A stretch of DNA of 64,000 bases from Corbicula japonica (GCA_038501625.1 JAZAYU010000003.1:1491001-1555000); one strand, 5' to 3'; numbered from the stretch's first letter, positions 50,701-63,090 are shown. Numbers and translations: made by a program. Notes: generated by a model not told the origin, from the sequence alone.

Positions 50701-51091
50701 TGCTACTGATTGGGGTTTATCTATTCCATTCCTTCATTCCGAGCCAGAACATCGGCAAGAGCAGGCGTGTTTGGGCGCGCTCTTCGGAATCCAGGTCACA
50801 GGGAGATGGTTACCAATCAGTTGTTCTCAGCGGAGTCGTAAGACAACACGGGGGACAAGGCAGTCCTGATTGGGAGCTAGAGCCGGACAAGTGTGACCAG
50901 TGGCCCTCAAAAGAGGAGACGGGGAGAGGGACCCTCCCATCGACCAAGGAGAAGACCCGGTACAGATAGATACAGACACCGCACAGAAGCCAGAAATTCA
51001 GGTCAAGACAACTAGGCCAACAGACAAAGGAAGGTTACTAAATATAGTAACAGACAGCCAACCAACAGATTTCGACTACATCATCCAATAG
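50700..51091 (+). other. Unassigned GC-rich open frames upstream of MORC
   Basis: Two overlapping frames (50700-50969, 89 residues; 50900-51091, 63 residues) with coding-like composition; the second is rich in D, P, T and K and ends PTDFDYIIQ. They could be one coding block split by a frameshift, for example a retroelement piece or an exon of a divergent gene. I do not recognise a family. Confidence 0.25.
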
Positions 51092-51149
51092 AAAACAACT
51101 TCGCAGATTTCACCACTAGACTTCAAATTTCAGACATCATCGCAAAACA

Positions 51150-52524
51150 GTTTTCTCTGTTTTCTTTTTTTATATTACGAAAATATCTGAATCCAGTTCG
51201 ACCGCGAATGCTTTCATATTATGTTGTTGTTGTTTTGCATTTTCCTGTGGTTGAAGAAACACCAGAAATATCTGATTTTCCGACAATGTGGAAGAAAATG
51301 AGCGCCCTCTCGATTGGTAGTCCGATGCGCTACCACTGAGCCATTGGGCCGTGTAATTGTTTTTTATGTTTTTTTATTATTATTATTTTTTATAAGTTAG
51401 AGGCATATAGAGTTGCACTCGTCCGTCTGTACGTACGTCCGTACGTCCCACACCTTCAGGGGCCTAGGGAAGTTTTGAATATTGGGGCGGCGCAATCTTT
51501 GAGAAGAAGCAGTGTTTTAACAGTAGTGTTTAACATTAGCTTTGAATTAGTGATTATGAATAAAATATAAAATGTAATGTTCATAACTAATGAAGATAAT
51601 ATTATAGAAGATATTTGTTTTTACCAGTGTAAGATAGAAATATATTTTACCGAGTGAGCTCCGGAATTCGTATTTTCACGAGTGGCGATGCCACGAGTGA
51701 AAATACATAATTGCGGAGTTCACGAGTGAAATATATTTCTATCTTTCACTGGTAAAAACAAATTTTCTTTTTATTTTATGCTTTTAGTGCATAATTTGTG
51801 CCAACTTGACAGAAAAAATGCATGAAATGGCACTAAACCGTTTGATTATCACGTGACGTCATATATTCAAACTTGAGCCTGTTTTCTAAACGCTCTCATA
51901 AGGAATGTTATGTGCGTTTAGTTACCAACGTGAAAAAAAAACAGTGAAATACCTCTTTTATTTCACCTGGAAAATTATATAATTCACTAAAAAGCATAAA
52001 ATAATTAGGAATTTTAAACAATACTGTTAAAACACTGCTTCTTCTCAAAGATTTGCATAAACTGGTCTAGTTTGAGTGTGTTACGCGCAAAAACTGCCCT
52101 CTTTTTCATATCTATTTCTCTGTCCTTTTGAAATCCAAGCATTATCATTTTTAAACTTAAACTTTTTAAATTATATTTCTAAATTGCGCCTCCCCAATAT
52201 TTAAAACTTGCCTACGTCCATGAAGGTGTGGGGCGTACGGACGTACGTACAGACGGGCGAGTGCAACTCTATATGCCTCTAACTTATAAAAAATAATAAA
52301 GACATAAAAAACAAGTACAAGGCCCAATGGCTCAGTGGTAGCACATCGGACTACCAATCGAGAGGGCGCTCATTTTCTTCCACATTGTTTGTCGGAAAAT
52401 CAGATATTTCTGGTGTTTCTTCAACCACTGGAAAATGCAAAACAACAACAACATAATATAAATGCATTCGCGGTCGAACTGCATTCAGATATTTTCGTAA
52501 TATAAAAAAGTAAACAGAGAAAAC
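51150..52524. mobile_element. Long-inverted-repeat element with tRNA-like sequence in both arms
   Basis: Left arm (51150 to about 51510) and right arm (about 52180 to 52524) are near-perfect complements over roughly 340 bp. Each arm holds CAATGGCTCAGTGGTAGC followed by CATCGGACTACCAATCG, a tRNA A-box region facing outward-in, without a clear B box. The centre holds another inverted repeat (51590-52010). About 1.4 kb in all. Confidence 0.82.
51590..52010. mobile_element. Inner palindromic MITE nested in the foldback element
   Basis: Arms TTTGTTTTTACCAGTG / CACTGGTAAAAACAAA and GAAATATATTT / AAATATATTTC around GTATTTTCACGAGTGGCGATGCCACGAGTGAAAATAC-type palindrome (51683-51708). Outer tails TTTATGCTTTTAGTG and CACTAAAAAGCATAAA also pair. 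Confidence 0.7.
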
Positions 52525-52737
52525 TAAAACATAGCTCATCTCGCTCATCTATATTTGTCAATATCTAGCCTGGTACATCGAATAGTTGAGGCCGAGTACA
52601 TGATAGATAAATACATTAAGCCCAGCATTTTTGTGCAAAAAATGCACCAGAGCCTAGTTTTGTCTCGACACAATACGTTTATCGTTTTGTGTAAGCGGGA
52701 GTACGGAACGGTATGGCTCTGTGTAGGAGATTACTAA

Positions 52738-53215
52738 ACATCAGCCACCAAAAATGGCTTAAAGGCACATCAGCCACAAGAATTGAGCTTAAACCTGAAT
52801 TTTTTGGCGATAGAACGTTTTCTCATGAACATTTTTTTCCAGAAAATTAAAACAATCCATTTTGAACATATTTTGGCGTAAACATGCTTCATAGGAACAT
52901 TTGTCTAGCATATTTTGAAGAAAACAACATACTTTCGCGAGGGTAAACAAAAAAACCACAACAAACCTTGCAAGGTTTTGTTTCAATAACTTTTTTGTTA
53001 GGACAACTAGGAAGCTCAAATAAAAAACCGAGTCAAGCGTTAACATTGCAGATCCAAATGGGATATGTCATTTAAGGAAATATTTGAATATAGTGTGCTT
53101 ACCGTGTGAAAATATTCCAACAGGTATCAAACTTTCCCGATTTTTTCCGCCATATTGGAAATCAGCCACCAAATTCCTCGCTTAAAGTACGTCAGCCACC
53201 ATTTAGGCTGAACCC
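52738..53215. repeat. Block bounded by ATCAGCCACCA repeats
   Basis: CATCAGCCACC occurs at 52739, 52768 (variant), 53161 and 53193, with GCTTAAAG near each. Looks like short direct repeats at both ends of an AT-rich segment; nature unknown. Confidence 0.4.
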
Positions 53216-53216
53216 C

Positions 53217-54170
53217 CTGTATGTCTTGTTTGTTGCTGTTACTAGGATCTTTAACTAGATCATTAATTTTTGTTAAAAAGTTCCAGACAGTTTGCTAGCA
53301 GGGTCTATTTAATCAATTCTAATGCTCCCCTGCAAAAAATAATGGACTGATTCACCCCAAAAAATTTCATGCTCATCTACACTTCATACCCGACATATGT
53401 TTAAAGTTTCAGTCAATATCTTAAAAACTGTAGTAGTAGTTAGGGTCACAAGATTTTGTTGAATCGTGCTCCCCTTCTAAAAAATAATGGACTGATCCAC
53501 ATGAAAAAATATGTCATGAAAATTTACTCACGAACATATGTTTAAAGCTTGAAAACTGGAGAAGTAATTTTAGTCACAAGATTTTGTTAAATATGAAAGA
53601 TTTTTTTAAATACCGGTAATTAATCCTCCAAAAATAATGGACTGATCCAAACAAAAAAAATGACGCTTACATGTACACTTCATGCTGAAAATAAGATTTC
53701 AGTTTCAAGTCAATATATTGAAAACTGTAGAAGTTTGCATAATCGGTTGCGTCGAAGGAATTGCAGGGCTAGGCGCTGTCGCCGTTACGGTGCGGGTTCG
53801 CTCCCAGCTAGATGCACTATCATTTGTTTAATCATGTCCCCAACAAAAAATGGACTGATCCACATGAAAAATCTGTCACGCACATCTACACTTCATGCCG
53901 AACATATGTGTTAAGCTTCAAGTCAATATCTTGAAAACTGAAGAAGAAGTTCGCGTCACAAGATTTTGTTGAATCGTGCTCCCCTCCAAAAAATAATGGA
54001 CTGTTCCACATGAAAAAAAAGTTCGCGCAAATATACTCACGAACATATGTTTAAGGTTTCAAGTCGATATATTGAAAACTGTTGACGTAGTAAGTGCCAC
54101 AGACCAACCACCCAACAAACCGGATGATGACTCCTATATACCTCCCATACTTTGTAGACGGGGGTATTAT
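53217..54170. repeat. Tandem-repeat element, about 150-bp unit
   Basis: About five units with AATAATGGACTGATCCACATG and CACAAGATTTTGTTGAATCG, ending in CAACCACCCAACAAACCGG and an imperfect hairpin TACCTCCCATAC...GGGGGTAT. A tRNA-like B-box piece (GCGGGTTCGCTCCCAGC, 53800-53816) interrupts it and accounts for an 84-residue frame. Confidence 0.65.
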
Positions 54171-54568
54171 GATTGTAGAGTTGTGATAAGAGTAATTAAC
54201 TTTTGAATAACCATATCAGTTTTAGGGAAATCTTTCAATCATTAATGTTAGTATAAAAATGACTTTCAATGCAATTAGCTATATATACAGGGCTTATTAA
54301 CATCCGAAAATTCCACAGAGCATACATAATTAATTTCTTCAAAAAGATATTAACCAACATCATTCAAAAATAAAATAAAAATAACATAAAATCAGCTTCA
54401 TTTTAATGAGTAACATATGTTATGTATGTTGAAAATTTGAAGTCATGCAAGTTTCAAGAACACTTTCAGTTGTAAAACACAATTATTCAATTACACACTG
54501 TATTCTATGCTTGGTCATCCCAAAACATGAATATTATGTTTGAATTAACAGTTAGGTAACATATCAGA

Positions 54569-54841
54569 TTAGGCCAGAGAAAATAAATTATTAGATTCTC
54601 ATCCGGCTTTTGAGAAAAAAGGTGCGGGAGGACACTTTTTAATTTTTATTTTTTATTGACGAAATACCTTAATGAGGTATTTCGGGATGGTCTAAAACCT
54701 GTTCTGTACGGAACAGAATATGTTTCGATTTTTTTACCAATATTTTTTTTTTTTTTGGGGGGGGGGGGGGCGGCGGGTGGTTTTGGACAGGGGCGGGCGG
54801 GGATGAGAATCTAAAACTAAAATATTTTCGCTCTGGCTTTA
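54569..54841. mobile_element. MITE family V, copy 2, with poly-G run
   Basis: Same ends and the same CCTGTTCTGTACGGAACAG centre as copy 1, inverted. Contains T14 followed by a run of about 16 G (54742-54771), prone to length error. A third, partial copy with AGATTCTCATCCG is at about 61050-61115. Confidence 0.82.
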
Positions 54842-54899
54842 TGGTGAAATTATTACTTTTGCCGGTATTATTTTCATAAAAATCAAACTGTTTTATGTT

Positions 54900-55490
54900 G
54901 TTTGGTCATGCAGCTTATAAAAAAATATAACATTGCTTAAGCTTGCTTACAAATAAAAATCATACAGGTATGTTTCTGACTTAAATTTAATCTTTTTAGG
55001 GTTATGTAGGTTATACACTTAAATGTTAGGTTAGAGCAAAAGTTTTGAAATGAAAATAAGACCAATACAAAGAGAATACTTCAAACTTGTATAAAAATAT
55101 AAGTTTTGCTTAATCATAGCTAGAATAAACCAGAATTGCAGGTTCAAAATCCATATCTTTTTTTCTACAAAATTTAGGGGTAACATATAAAAACCTCCGT
55201 AACACCCTCTTATGCCCCAATCGCCAGAATGCAAACAAACTGCAAAATATCCGGGACATAACAGCTTTCAGAAAAATCATGTCTACAAAATTCCCCATGG
55301 GGGGGGGGGGGGGCAAACATGCTCCTAGCCAGCGGCCTATTAGTTAAAACAATGAAATATGTATTATTTTGATTGCAATCCTAAGTTTATTCTACTAATG
55401 CACTATGACACTTATCTGTTTATTGGTCCCTGTTTATTGACTGGTATTATCTCATTACTGGCCTCTAATTATACAAACTGACATGTGCCC
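54900..55490. other. AT-rich stretch, nothing assignable
   Basis: Contains a poly-G run at 55301-55312 and short frames with no recognisable product. Confidence 0.5.
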
Positions 55491-55496
55491 AAGGTT

Positions 55497-55630
55497 ATAA
55501 AACTGAGCATCGAAACCAGTCTCAAATCTCAAGCATCTGATTGGCTGAAATGGCGACCGGTCGCCATTTCAGCCAATCAGATACTTGAGATTTGAGACTG
55601 ATTTCCAATCTCAGCTTTATAACCTTCAGC
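55497..55630. mobile_element. Palindromic MITE, family F, with perfect 5-bp duplication
   Basis: 134-bp hairpin-forming element; left flank CATGT (55492-55496), right flank CATGT (55631-55635). The centre GGCGACCGGTCGCC is a perfect palindrome. Best evidence for the target-site length of this family. Confidence 0.87.
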
Positions 55631-56479
55631 CATGTTCATGTATCCGATGGTTTGTAGGTTGTATGGGTATATGCATATTGTTATTTGATATGTTGGTTTG
55701 ATAATTTTATTGAATAAGAGAATTTATGTTTTGAATTATATAGCATTAGATGTATTTGTTTTCAGTTATTTATTAAGCTGATTTATTTTTCGTACCCAAA
55801 GAAAAAAGTTTTTTTTTTTAAATTCAATGTATGGTTTATAACAATAAATATATAATCGATTTGTGTTTTGTGGGGAGGGAGTTTTGTAGCTATCAATTCG
55901 TAGGTATTTGGTATGAAATGTGTTTTAATTAAAACAATAATCATTATAAAGATCGGATGTGATAATAATAATTGAAATAAATTCCACTCATAAAGGGTGG
56001 CACGGACGTTCATACGTCCGCGGCCAGAGCCCGCCGCCGTTCTGTGTTGGTTAAGCTTCTTAATGGAGAGGATAGATTTGGAAAGAGGAATGTCATCAAA
56101 TAAGATAAGTTCATATCCAAGTATTCATTAGCTTCCTTATCTAGCCCAACCGGGTAAAGATCACGTTACACACATTGGGAATTTATATTAATAATAATAT
56201 AATAAAATTTATAATACTAAATCTTTAAAAGTAAAACTTTAAGACAAAAAAAATAATTTGGACAAATCTAATGTTTTTTTTTTCTTTTTGATTATGGTGA
56301 AGCGGTACTTTGAAAAAAGAAAACAATAAATTAAGTTCAAGTAGAACAAATTATTAAACGGTCATCGGTAAAATTAGTTCGAAAAATATTTTTATCTAAT
56401 ATGAAACAACGAGACGGAATGACGAAATATCAAATTAAAAAATTAAGAAAAAACTATTAAGATACAATTATTATCTTAA

Positions 56480-56665
56480 ATCATTCTATATCAACGACAC
56501 ATCAATGGTCTCTTGATCCGTATAGTTCGACTATTTGCAGACGACAAGCTGACCTACCTAGCCATCACCAATAAGATCGACTTCATTAGTCTTCATTAGT
56601 CTACAATCGGACCTCGTCGAGGAATTTGCATGGGAGAAGGAATGGAAAATGTCATTCCTTATTGG
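56480..56665 (+). pseudogene. LINE reverse-transcriptase fragment
   Basis: Reads FYINDTS, then in a shifted frame VRLFADDKLTYLAITNKID, then LQSDLVEEFAWEKEWKMSF. YIND and FADD are the RT palm motifs of jockey/RTE/I-type LINEs. A short duplication TTCATTAGTCTTCATTAGTC (56583-56602) and stops break the frame. No ends or poly-A tail recognised. Confidence 0.82.
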
Positions 56666-56809
56666 CTGAGATAGTTATAAATTTGTAGCTACAAGCTTAA
56701 CGGACCTATCCAAAGCGTTGATCGATTTTCAAATGACGCACTTGTTAAAACTTAAATACTACGGAATTTAAGAAAATGCTCTAAAATTAATAGAAAGATA
56801 TTGATGGTA

Positions 56810-57475
56810 AAATATATGCCAAGTTTCAAAGTAATATCTCGAGTAGTTTTAAGTTATTGGACAATTGCATATTAAGTGAAAAAGGGGCGTAACTTGAAAA
56901 TACTGGTAGCAGAGCAATGGGTCTTGTTGGTAATGATGTAAATTTTGATGATGAATACACGTTTGATGATGAATATACGTACCAAGTTTCAAGATGATAT
57001 CTCGAGTAGTTTCAAATCAATGGAACAATTGCATAGGTGAAAAACGGAGAGTAACTTGAAAAATATTGGTAGCTATGGGTCTTTTTGGATATAACATATA
57101 TGTTGACAGTAAGTATATATTCTAAGTTTCAAGTTGATATCTCAATTAGTTTCTAAGTAATTGATCAATTGCACAAACTTTAAGTGAAAAGGGGCATGAC
57201 TTAAAAAATATTGGTAACACATCAAGGGTCTTGTGGATAATGATGTAGATTTTGATGGTCAATGTGATATACTCGTATCAAGTAGTTTCAAAGAAATGGA
57301 ACAAGTGCATATTTTGCTCAGTGCAAAACTTTAGTGAAAAAGGGGTAGCAGAGATATGGGTCTTATTTACAATGATTTATATTTTGATGGTGAATATACA
57401 TTCCAAGTTGTAACCTGATTTCTCAAGTAGTTTCAAGTAATATGGACCAACGTGCATATTTTGTTAAAAAAAAGG
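56810..57475. repeat. Diverged tandem array, about 150-bp unit
   Basis: About four units with AAGTTTCAAG, ATATCTCGAGTAGTTTC, GGAACAATTGCATA and ATGGGTCTT. Resembles the array parts of the Helentron-like elements in style. Confidence 0.6.
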
Positions 57476-57545
57476 GTAAAATATGCATATCAGGAATTGC
57501 CACATTCACAAAAAACATCCCAACACAGTAAAGAAGAAGAAGAAG

Positions 57546-57548
<3 letters not shown>

Positions 57549-57616
<68 letters not shown>
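57549..57616. repeat. (GA)n microsatellite
   Basis: About 34 uninterrupted units after a short GAA run; gives a false Arg-Glu frame. Confidence 0.97.
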
Positions 57617-57619
<3 letters not shown>

Positions 57620-59490
57620 TTGTTAATAAAAGATCAGTTTCAAAAAAGAGACCACAAACAATTAACGAAAATGAGAACTCGAGAGGTTACCGCCTTGGAA
57701 CGGTCAGTGGCAAATCAAATAGCCACTAGGGGGTTTAAACAGGTTCTAGGGTGCACCAACCTCACGCTTGTACCAACAGGTTCTTATATCAACACAAATT
57801 GTAACACAAAAAGTACAAATTTTCTTGATCAAATAACTCCAACAAACCCAACAGCTCAACAATGTTGCCTGCAAAAGCACACAAACATATAAAACATACG
57901 AAGCTAATAGAATTGCAAAGCCAAAGGGGCGTGTACTCAATGATCTTACCGAGACCAGAGCTCCTGGAGTCAAGTCAAAGCTTCTAGGTCCTTTTAAGAA
58001 AATATTTCCCCATTAACATTCATAAACTCTTAAACCCCTGCCACCGTTGTGCAACCAAGGAGGTAAGCATAATGATCTACTGTAGATGGGTTAATCACCA
58101 GGCCTGCAGAGCGCTGTAGAATATCATGTTGGTAACCTTTCTTTTTATATTCACAGATGGTTTTAACGAATAACCGGCAGAAATTAACATCGCCTTTTAT
58201 CTTCTTTTTAATTAAATCTCAATAAAAACTGGCTATGAAATACCTTGTTGCAATAGTGATTTTAAACTGCACCTATATTTTTGAATTAGATCTGTGTATC
58301 GGCGTTAAAACTTGAAAAAGGTTTTCTTTAATTTGTGATACCGATAGCCTTGTTTTAAAAGTTTTTCTGTTATGAAAAGATTACGTTCATTGAAATCATT
58401 AACATCGTTGCAAGCTCTTGAAAAGCGAACAAGCTGGGAGATATAAAGCCTGTAATACGATGTTGCACGAGCAACGTCGCCGTCTAAAAATGGTATATTT
58501 ACTATATTAAAATTAAAATCGTCTCTTTAACATGTATTCTAGTATTAGAGATAACAATTTTCAATTGGAATCAATATATGTAATCCTTTATAAATAACGG
58601 TTTCTTTTTTATGCAAAACTCTTTTAAACTTCCACCCATGTCAACAAATTTCGATTTCGGCGCTTAAAGTTTCCCCGTCTCGCGTTATCGATTATTAACA
58701 AAATTTAAATCGGGTCGATTTCCACCACAGTTTTGATCGTAACTGCTTGAGACGTAAAGGACAGACATCTGTAAAAAGACAGCATGATAATGGGTCTGTG
58801 CTTGCAGTCGAATTATTGAGACTAGTAGAAAGAGATAACATAGTCTCTTTCATAACAGTATAAAAACAGATCAGCAACATGGGGTACACAAAACCTCTAT
58901 TGTTTCTTAATCGTTCGGCGACGCCAGAAAAGGGTCACTCGGACTTTTTTTCGTTTTCTTGTTTTTAAAAAATTTTGTTAAAACAAAATCTTTTTTATTT
59001 CATGACTTTATCTGGTCTACTTTATAAAATATAGCGTTTCCCACATCGCAAGACGTCACAGTGCAATTGTTACAGTTTTCAAGTTTTAATTTCTAGGAAT
59101 TTTCATTAATTAATTTCCTATTGTTTGTTGCTGTGCGTCTGGGTTTTCTCATAATTGTTATCTTCAATAGCTAGGTTGATTTAGGGTTCTACATTTGAAC
59201 ATCTTATAAAAAGGGAGTTCTCCTATTTTCGGGGCTTTTGTTTGTTTCTTTTGAGGAGTCTAGATTATTAGATATTGAAGCTTTCGACTTTTCGAAGAGT
59301 GTGAGAGAACTATATTTTATCTACATATAATAGAATAGATAGAATAGAATAAATCCTATCTAAAATTCAACACTGGACTTGTGTGTTTTGTTTCTAAAAA
59401 CTGTTTCACAATGCAGAAATCACGAATACCCTTTTTAATTTGAAATTCCTGTATTATAGGTTTGAATAAAATTAAAGCCGAATAAGATGT
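57620..59490. other. Unassigned AT-rich sequence
   Basis: No convincing coding frame. Short pairs such as CTAGGTCCTTTTAAG and GGTAAGCATAATG occur, but no element ends were found. Confidence 0.4.
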
Positions 59491-59494
59491 TAAA

Positions 59495-59497
<3 letters not shown>

Positions 59498-59571
<74 letters not shown>
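59498..59571. repeat. (ATT)n microsatellite
   Basis: About 24 uninterrupted TTA units. Smaller (TTA)n at 47818-47842 is inside the 46.7-kb element. Confidence 0.97.
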
Positions 59572-59573
<2 letters not shown>

Positions 59574-59767
59574 CGTCAACAATGTTATCATATTTAACAA
59601 CATAATAAACCCATAATTACACCGTAAAACGCAATACATTTATTAAAACGACAGATATATTCGAGTCATAAAAACAATATCGATTCGTACGGTTTTTTAG
59701 TTAAATTTTAATGTGTTATAGAGTAGAGTTAATAACTATGATGACATCTATTCTAAGACTTTCGGAA

Positions 59768-60030
59768 TTACCGGCGGGGATGTAAAGTCCTAAAAAGCGG
59801 GTCGGGCGTAAAGCCTAACACGTCAGTAGAGGTATGCTTTCCCGAAAGATGCCTGCGGTGCGGTCGGGTCCGCAAAGACGTCATGCAGTAAAAATAGATG
59901 TTCCGCCGCAATGACAGCACCCTTACTTCGGGACTAACAGACCTCTCCTTTACAAACCCAGCACCAAGGTCATCTCTATAAATCGGAAAGAATGGGTCTT
60001 CTGGATCCGGTTCCATGGGCGAAAATACCT
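59768..60030 (-). CDS. Possible exon, hypothetical
   Basis: GC- and CpG-rich frame in an AT-rich region: possible acceptor CTGACCAG, then VFSPMEPDPEDPFF, IYRDDLGAGFVKERS and a basic end with RTRPHRRHLSGKH, stop at 59768. AATAAA on the minus strand at about 59639. No family recognised; may be chance or part of a mobile element. Confidence 0.25.
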
Positions 60031-60299
60031 GGTCAGTAATGATTTCCAGTCATACAAACATTCACAAAACGTACAATAATGAATAGCGAGTTTAAAAGAA
60101 GGTGACTAGTAAAATTACGCTTGTTCGCTCCATAAATAGTGTAAAACACAAAAGCGAGAAAGCAACGAAAGCGTATCACTTTTGTGGAAATAAAGAGAAT
60201 AATAATAATAACTGGTTTTACGGGGCTTTGTTTCAATTAAATAGTATGATACCACCAAATCTAAGTTTGTTCCTCTTCTTGGTTTTTAAAGAAAATGGG

Positions 60300-62810
60300 A
60301 AAGTCTCGCGGTCAATTTGTTGACTATCGGCAAATTGGGCCAGTGTGTCACAATCACTTCTTTACAACTTCTTCACATGGCCAAAACCGCCATCTAAGAG
60401 GCATCTGGAAATTATATTGACATGCTATGCGCTAGTCTGTTAGCCAGTTATCACAGGGAAGGTGGCATTTCGTTCTTGTTTTCGTTAAATATGTATTATA
60501 ATCAAAGCACTGAAAGTACTGATGGGTGGCGTTTTAGAGTGATTGACATAATGTTACATCAATGTGACATCATCTATAGATTTTGTGAGTTTCCTATTAG
60601 AGGAGTGTGAAGGAACTTTCGGATGGCAGAGCAAACGTTTGCGTGCCTGGCTTCTGCTTGATCAAGTTTTTTTCTACCACGGACATTCGAGAGGATGCTA
60701 ATATCCAAGACTGAAGTCATATTGTGCCAGAAAAAAAATAATACGTATACATTTGATTTGAAACTTTTAATTAATAAGAAAGAAATGAAACACATGGGGA
60801 AATCAAAAATACTTTAACTATGAAATAGTTGCTATTTGCACTATAATTTGAAACATTATTTATTAACCAGAAAGAAATAAAAGATATGCACAAAATTAAT
60901 AAAAGTAATATAACTATATATGGCCATTTATTATAAGCATTTAAAGATGTACAGTTAGCACTTTTATTACATTAAATTACTTTAAAATTGTCTTCATTTT
61001 TGTTTATAATCTGTTATAAGTAACCTTCTGTAAGGCAATAGAAAATTAATTCCTAGATTCTCATCCGAATTTTGGGAAAAAATGGGGCGGGTGGGCAGGT
61101 TTTATTTTTTATTAATTATTCTTACTGTTTCTAATGACACTTGTGTGGTGAAAAGATAAATAATCATCAAGCCGACTATGAATTGCCAATTCGCACTTAA
61201 ATGTTGCATACTGCGTTTTCGTACTCTACTGATTTGTACTCGTAATAGGTCTATGCTCTGGACAGATTAACAATCGAGCAGCGCCGTCTACCGTCTCATA
61301 ACCTCTGTGACCTACATATACTGTATAAGTTATTCAAGGGCGTAATTTTCTGGAGGTAAAATGATCGAATTTCACTTTTGGTAACCGCGTTGGACTATAT
61401 AAGTAGATAGAGAGCGAGGTACCATTTTGATCATGTGACCAAAATTCACATGTAAAATCACTGGGTGGCGTAAAAACGCCCCCCAAAAATTATCGCTATC
61501 GTTCTCTTAATAAAATCCTAAAGTTACATACTTTGTGTGTCCAGGAATAGCGATCAGTAGGTTAACCTCATGGTGTAATTCCTCTCATAAACCTCCAATT
61601 GATTGATGTCTTACAATTCTTTAGGCTAATGTTGAATATATTTAATGTTTAATCCGTTCTTGCAGAAACAGAAATAAAAGAACTCTTCCGTCCATTATTA
61701 TGGCGCATTATTCAAGTCTTCTAGAAACTCGTTTAATGCGAAATCTTATATTTTCTAAACAAATTATTACAGGCAACTATTAATAACAAAGATAAATTGG
61801 AGATGTTGATGTCTGTAAATAAAACATGTCACAAAAAGTGAAATTTAAAAACACATCGGTTAATTAATTACTCAGATTATTGTTAAAAGCATCATCGGCT
61901 AAGTAGCTCAGTTGTCTAGACAGCTAGCCTTGTATGTAGTATTCAGTTATAGATCTTTCTTCACCAAAACAATCTCACAAACCAGGGATGGGTATATTTG
62001 CAATTATAATTTAATGACTATAAATAATTACAATATTTTGAATAGTTGAAAATAATTATCAGTTAACCTTAAACTCAATATTTTAATTGTAATTAATTAA
62101 TTACATAGTAAATTTCGACATGAAATTAGATTTAATTTAATTAATGTCAATTTTTTTATAAATCACTAAGAGTTTTATTCCAAAATTGACGATGTCACCG
62201 GTCAACTTAAAATGGCCGCCAGTATCCATTAGTATCAACATTTAAATTACATTATCTCATCAACCAGTTAACCGTTACTGAAAATTCTTTTCAGTTCTGT
62301 GTTCCGTTTCAAAATGACTTTGCAATTATATCTGATTCCTTTCTTCATCTTTAATCAGCATCTTTAATCAACTCAATATCTTTAATGCGAATGTTTAATA
62401 AATAGAAAAAAAACGCAAAAAGAATACAATAAATAATGAAAACAGCAAAAGCAAACAAACGAGTAACGACAATTCAACCATATGTAACATAAGGCTTAAA
62501 TGCAATTTTGTGTTAATGATGTGGTAAAGGGATAATGGCTTGTCGCTTTGTTATTTTCTAATTAGAAATGAAAAGAAAAGAAAGACATCAGAAGAGTAGT
62601 TCCCATTAGCTTTTATTTTGTTTTTAATTAATAATACATAAATACTAAAGGAATGCTTTTCAAGGAAATTACTGTGAACAACCTGTCACAACTCCGGGGG
62701 TACTGAGACTCGGATTGATTGACAACTGAATGATTAGTTGAGATTACAAAGTTGTTCTCCTTACTTATTCTTTTTTTCCACTCTCTTACAATATCGGATA
62801 GTACGTTCAC
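60300..62810. other. Unassigned AT-rich sequence
   Basis: Contains a partial family V MITE (about 61050-61115) and a tRNA-like A box GTAGCTCAGTTGTCTAGAC (61907-61925) without a B box, probably a decayed SINE. No coding signal. Confidence 0.4.
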
Positions 62811-62814
62811 CTGT

Positions 62815-63090
62815 TATAGGATGGGACTACTTTCAACTACTTTTCATTAAACTAAAAAAATAGTTCAGCTACTGCATTTAAAATTGTTTGGGTTTCTTCG
62901 GGTTTAATGGAAAATAGTGAAGATTTCTGTCATTTGTTATACCACAAGCTTTCAAATTCATAATTATGACTGTATACAACGAAACTGCTTAGTTTGGTAA
63001 AAAATCTTGACATTGAGCCATTCAAAGAGGGGTAAAGTGAGTGCAAGGAACGACAACTCTGCAAAGAAGATTATCTTGTTTTTTCATTCA
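62815..63090. repeat. Dispersed repeat, partner of 33412-33700
   Basis: Opposite orientation to the intron 5 copy; shares ACTACTTTCAACTA/TAGTTGAAAGTAGT, GTGAAGATTTC/GAAATCTTCAC and GGAACGACAACTCTGC. About 275 bp. Confidence 0.7.

Noticed and set aside
53660..53914. 84-residue Arg-rich frame
   Set aside because: Chance frame across a tandem-repeat element interrupted by a tRNA-like SINE piece.
57547..57729. Arg-Glu repeat protein
   Set aside because: Translation of the GA microsatellite.
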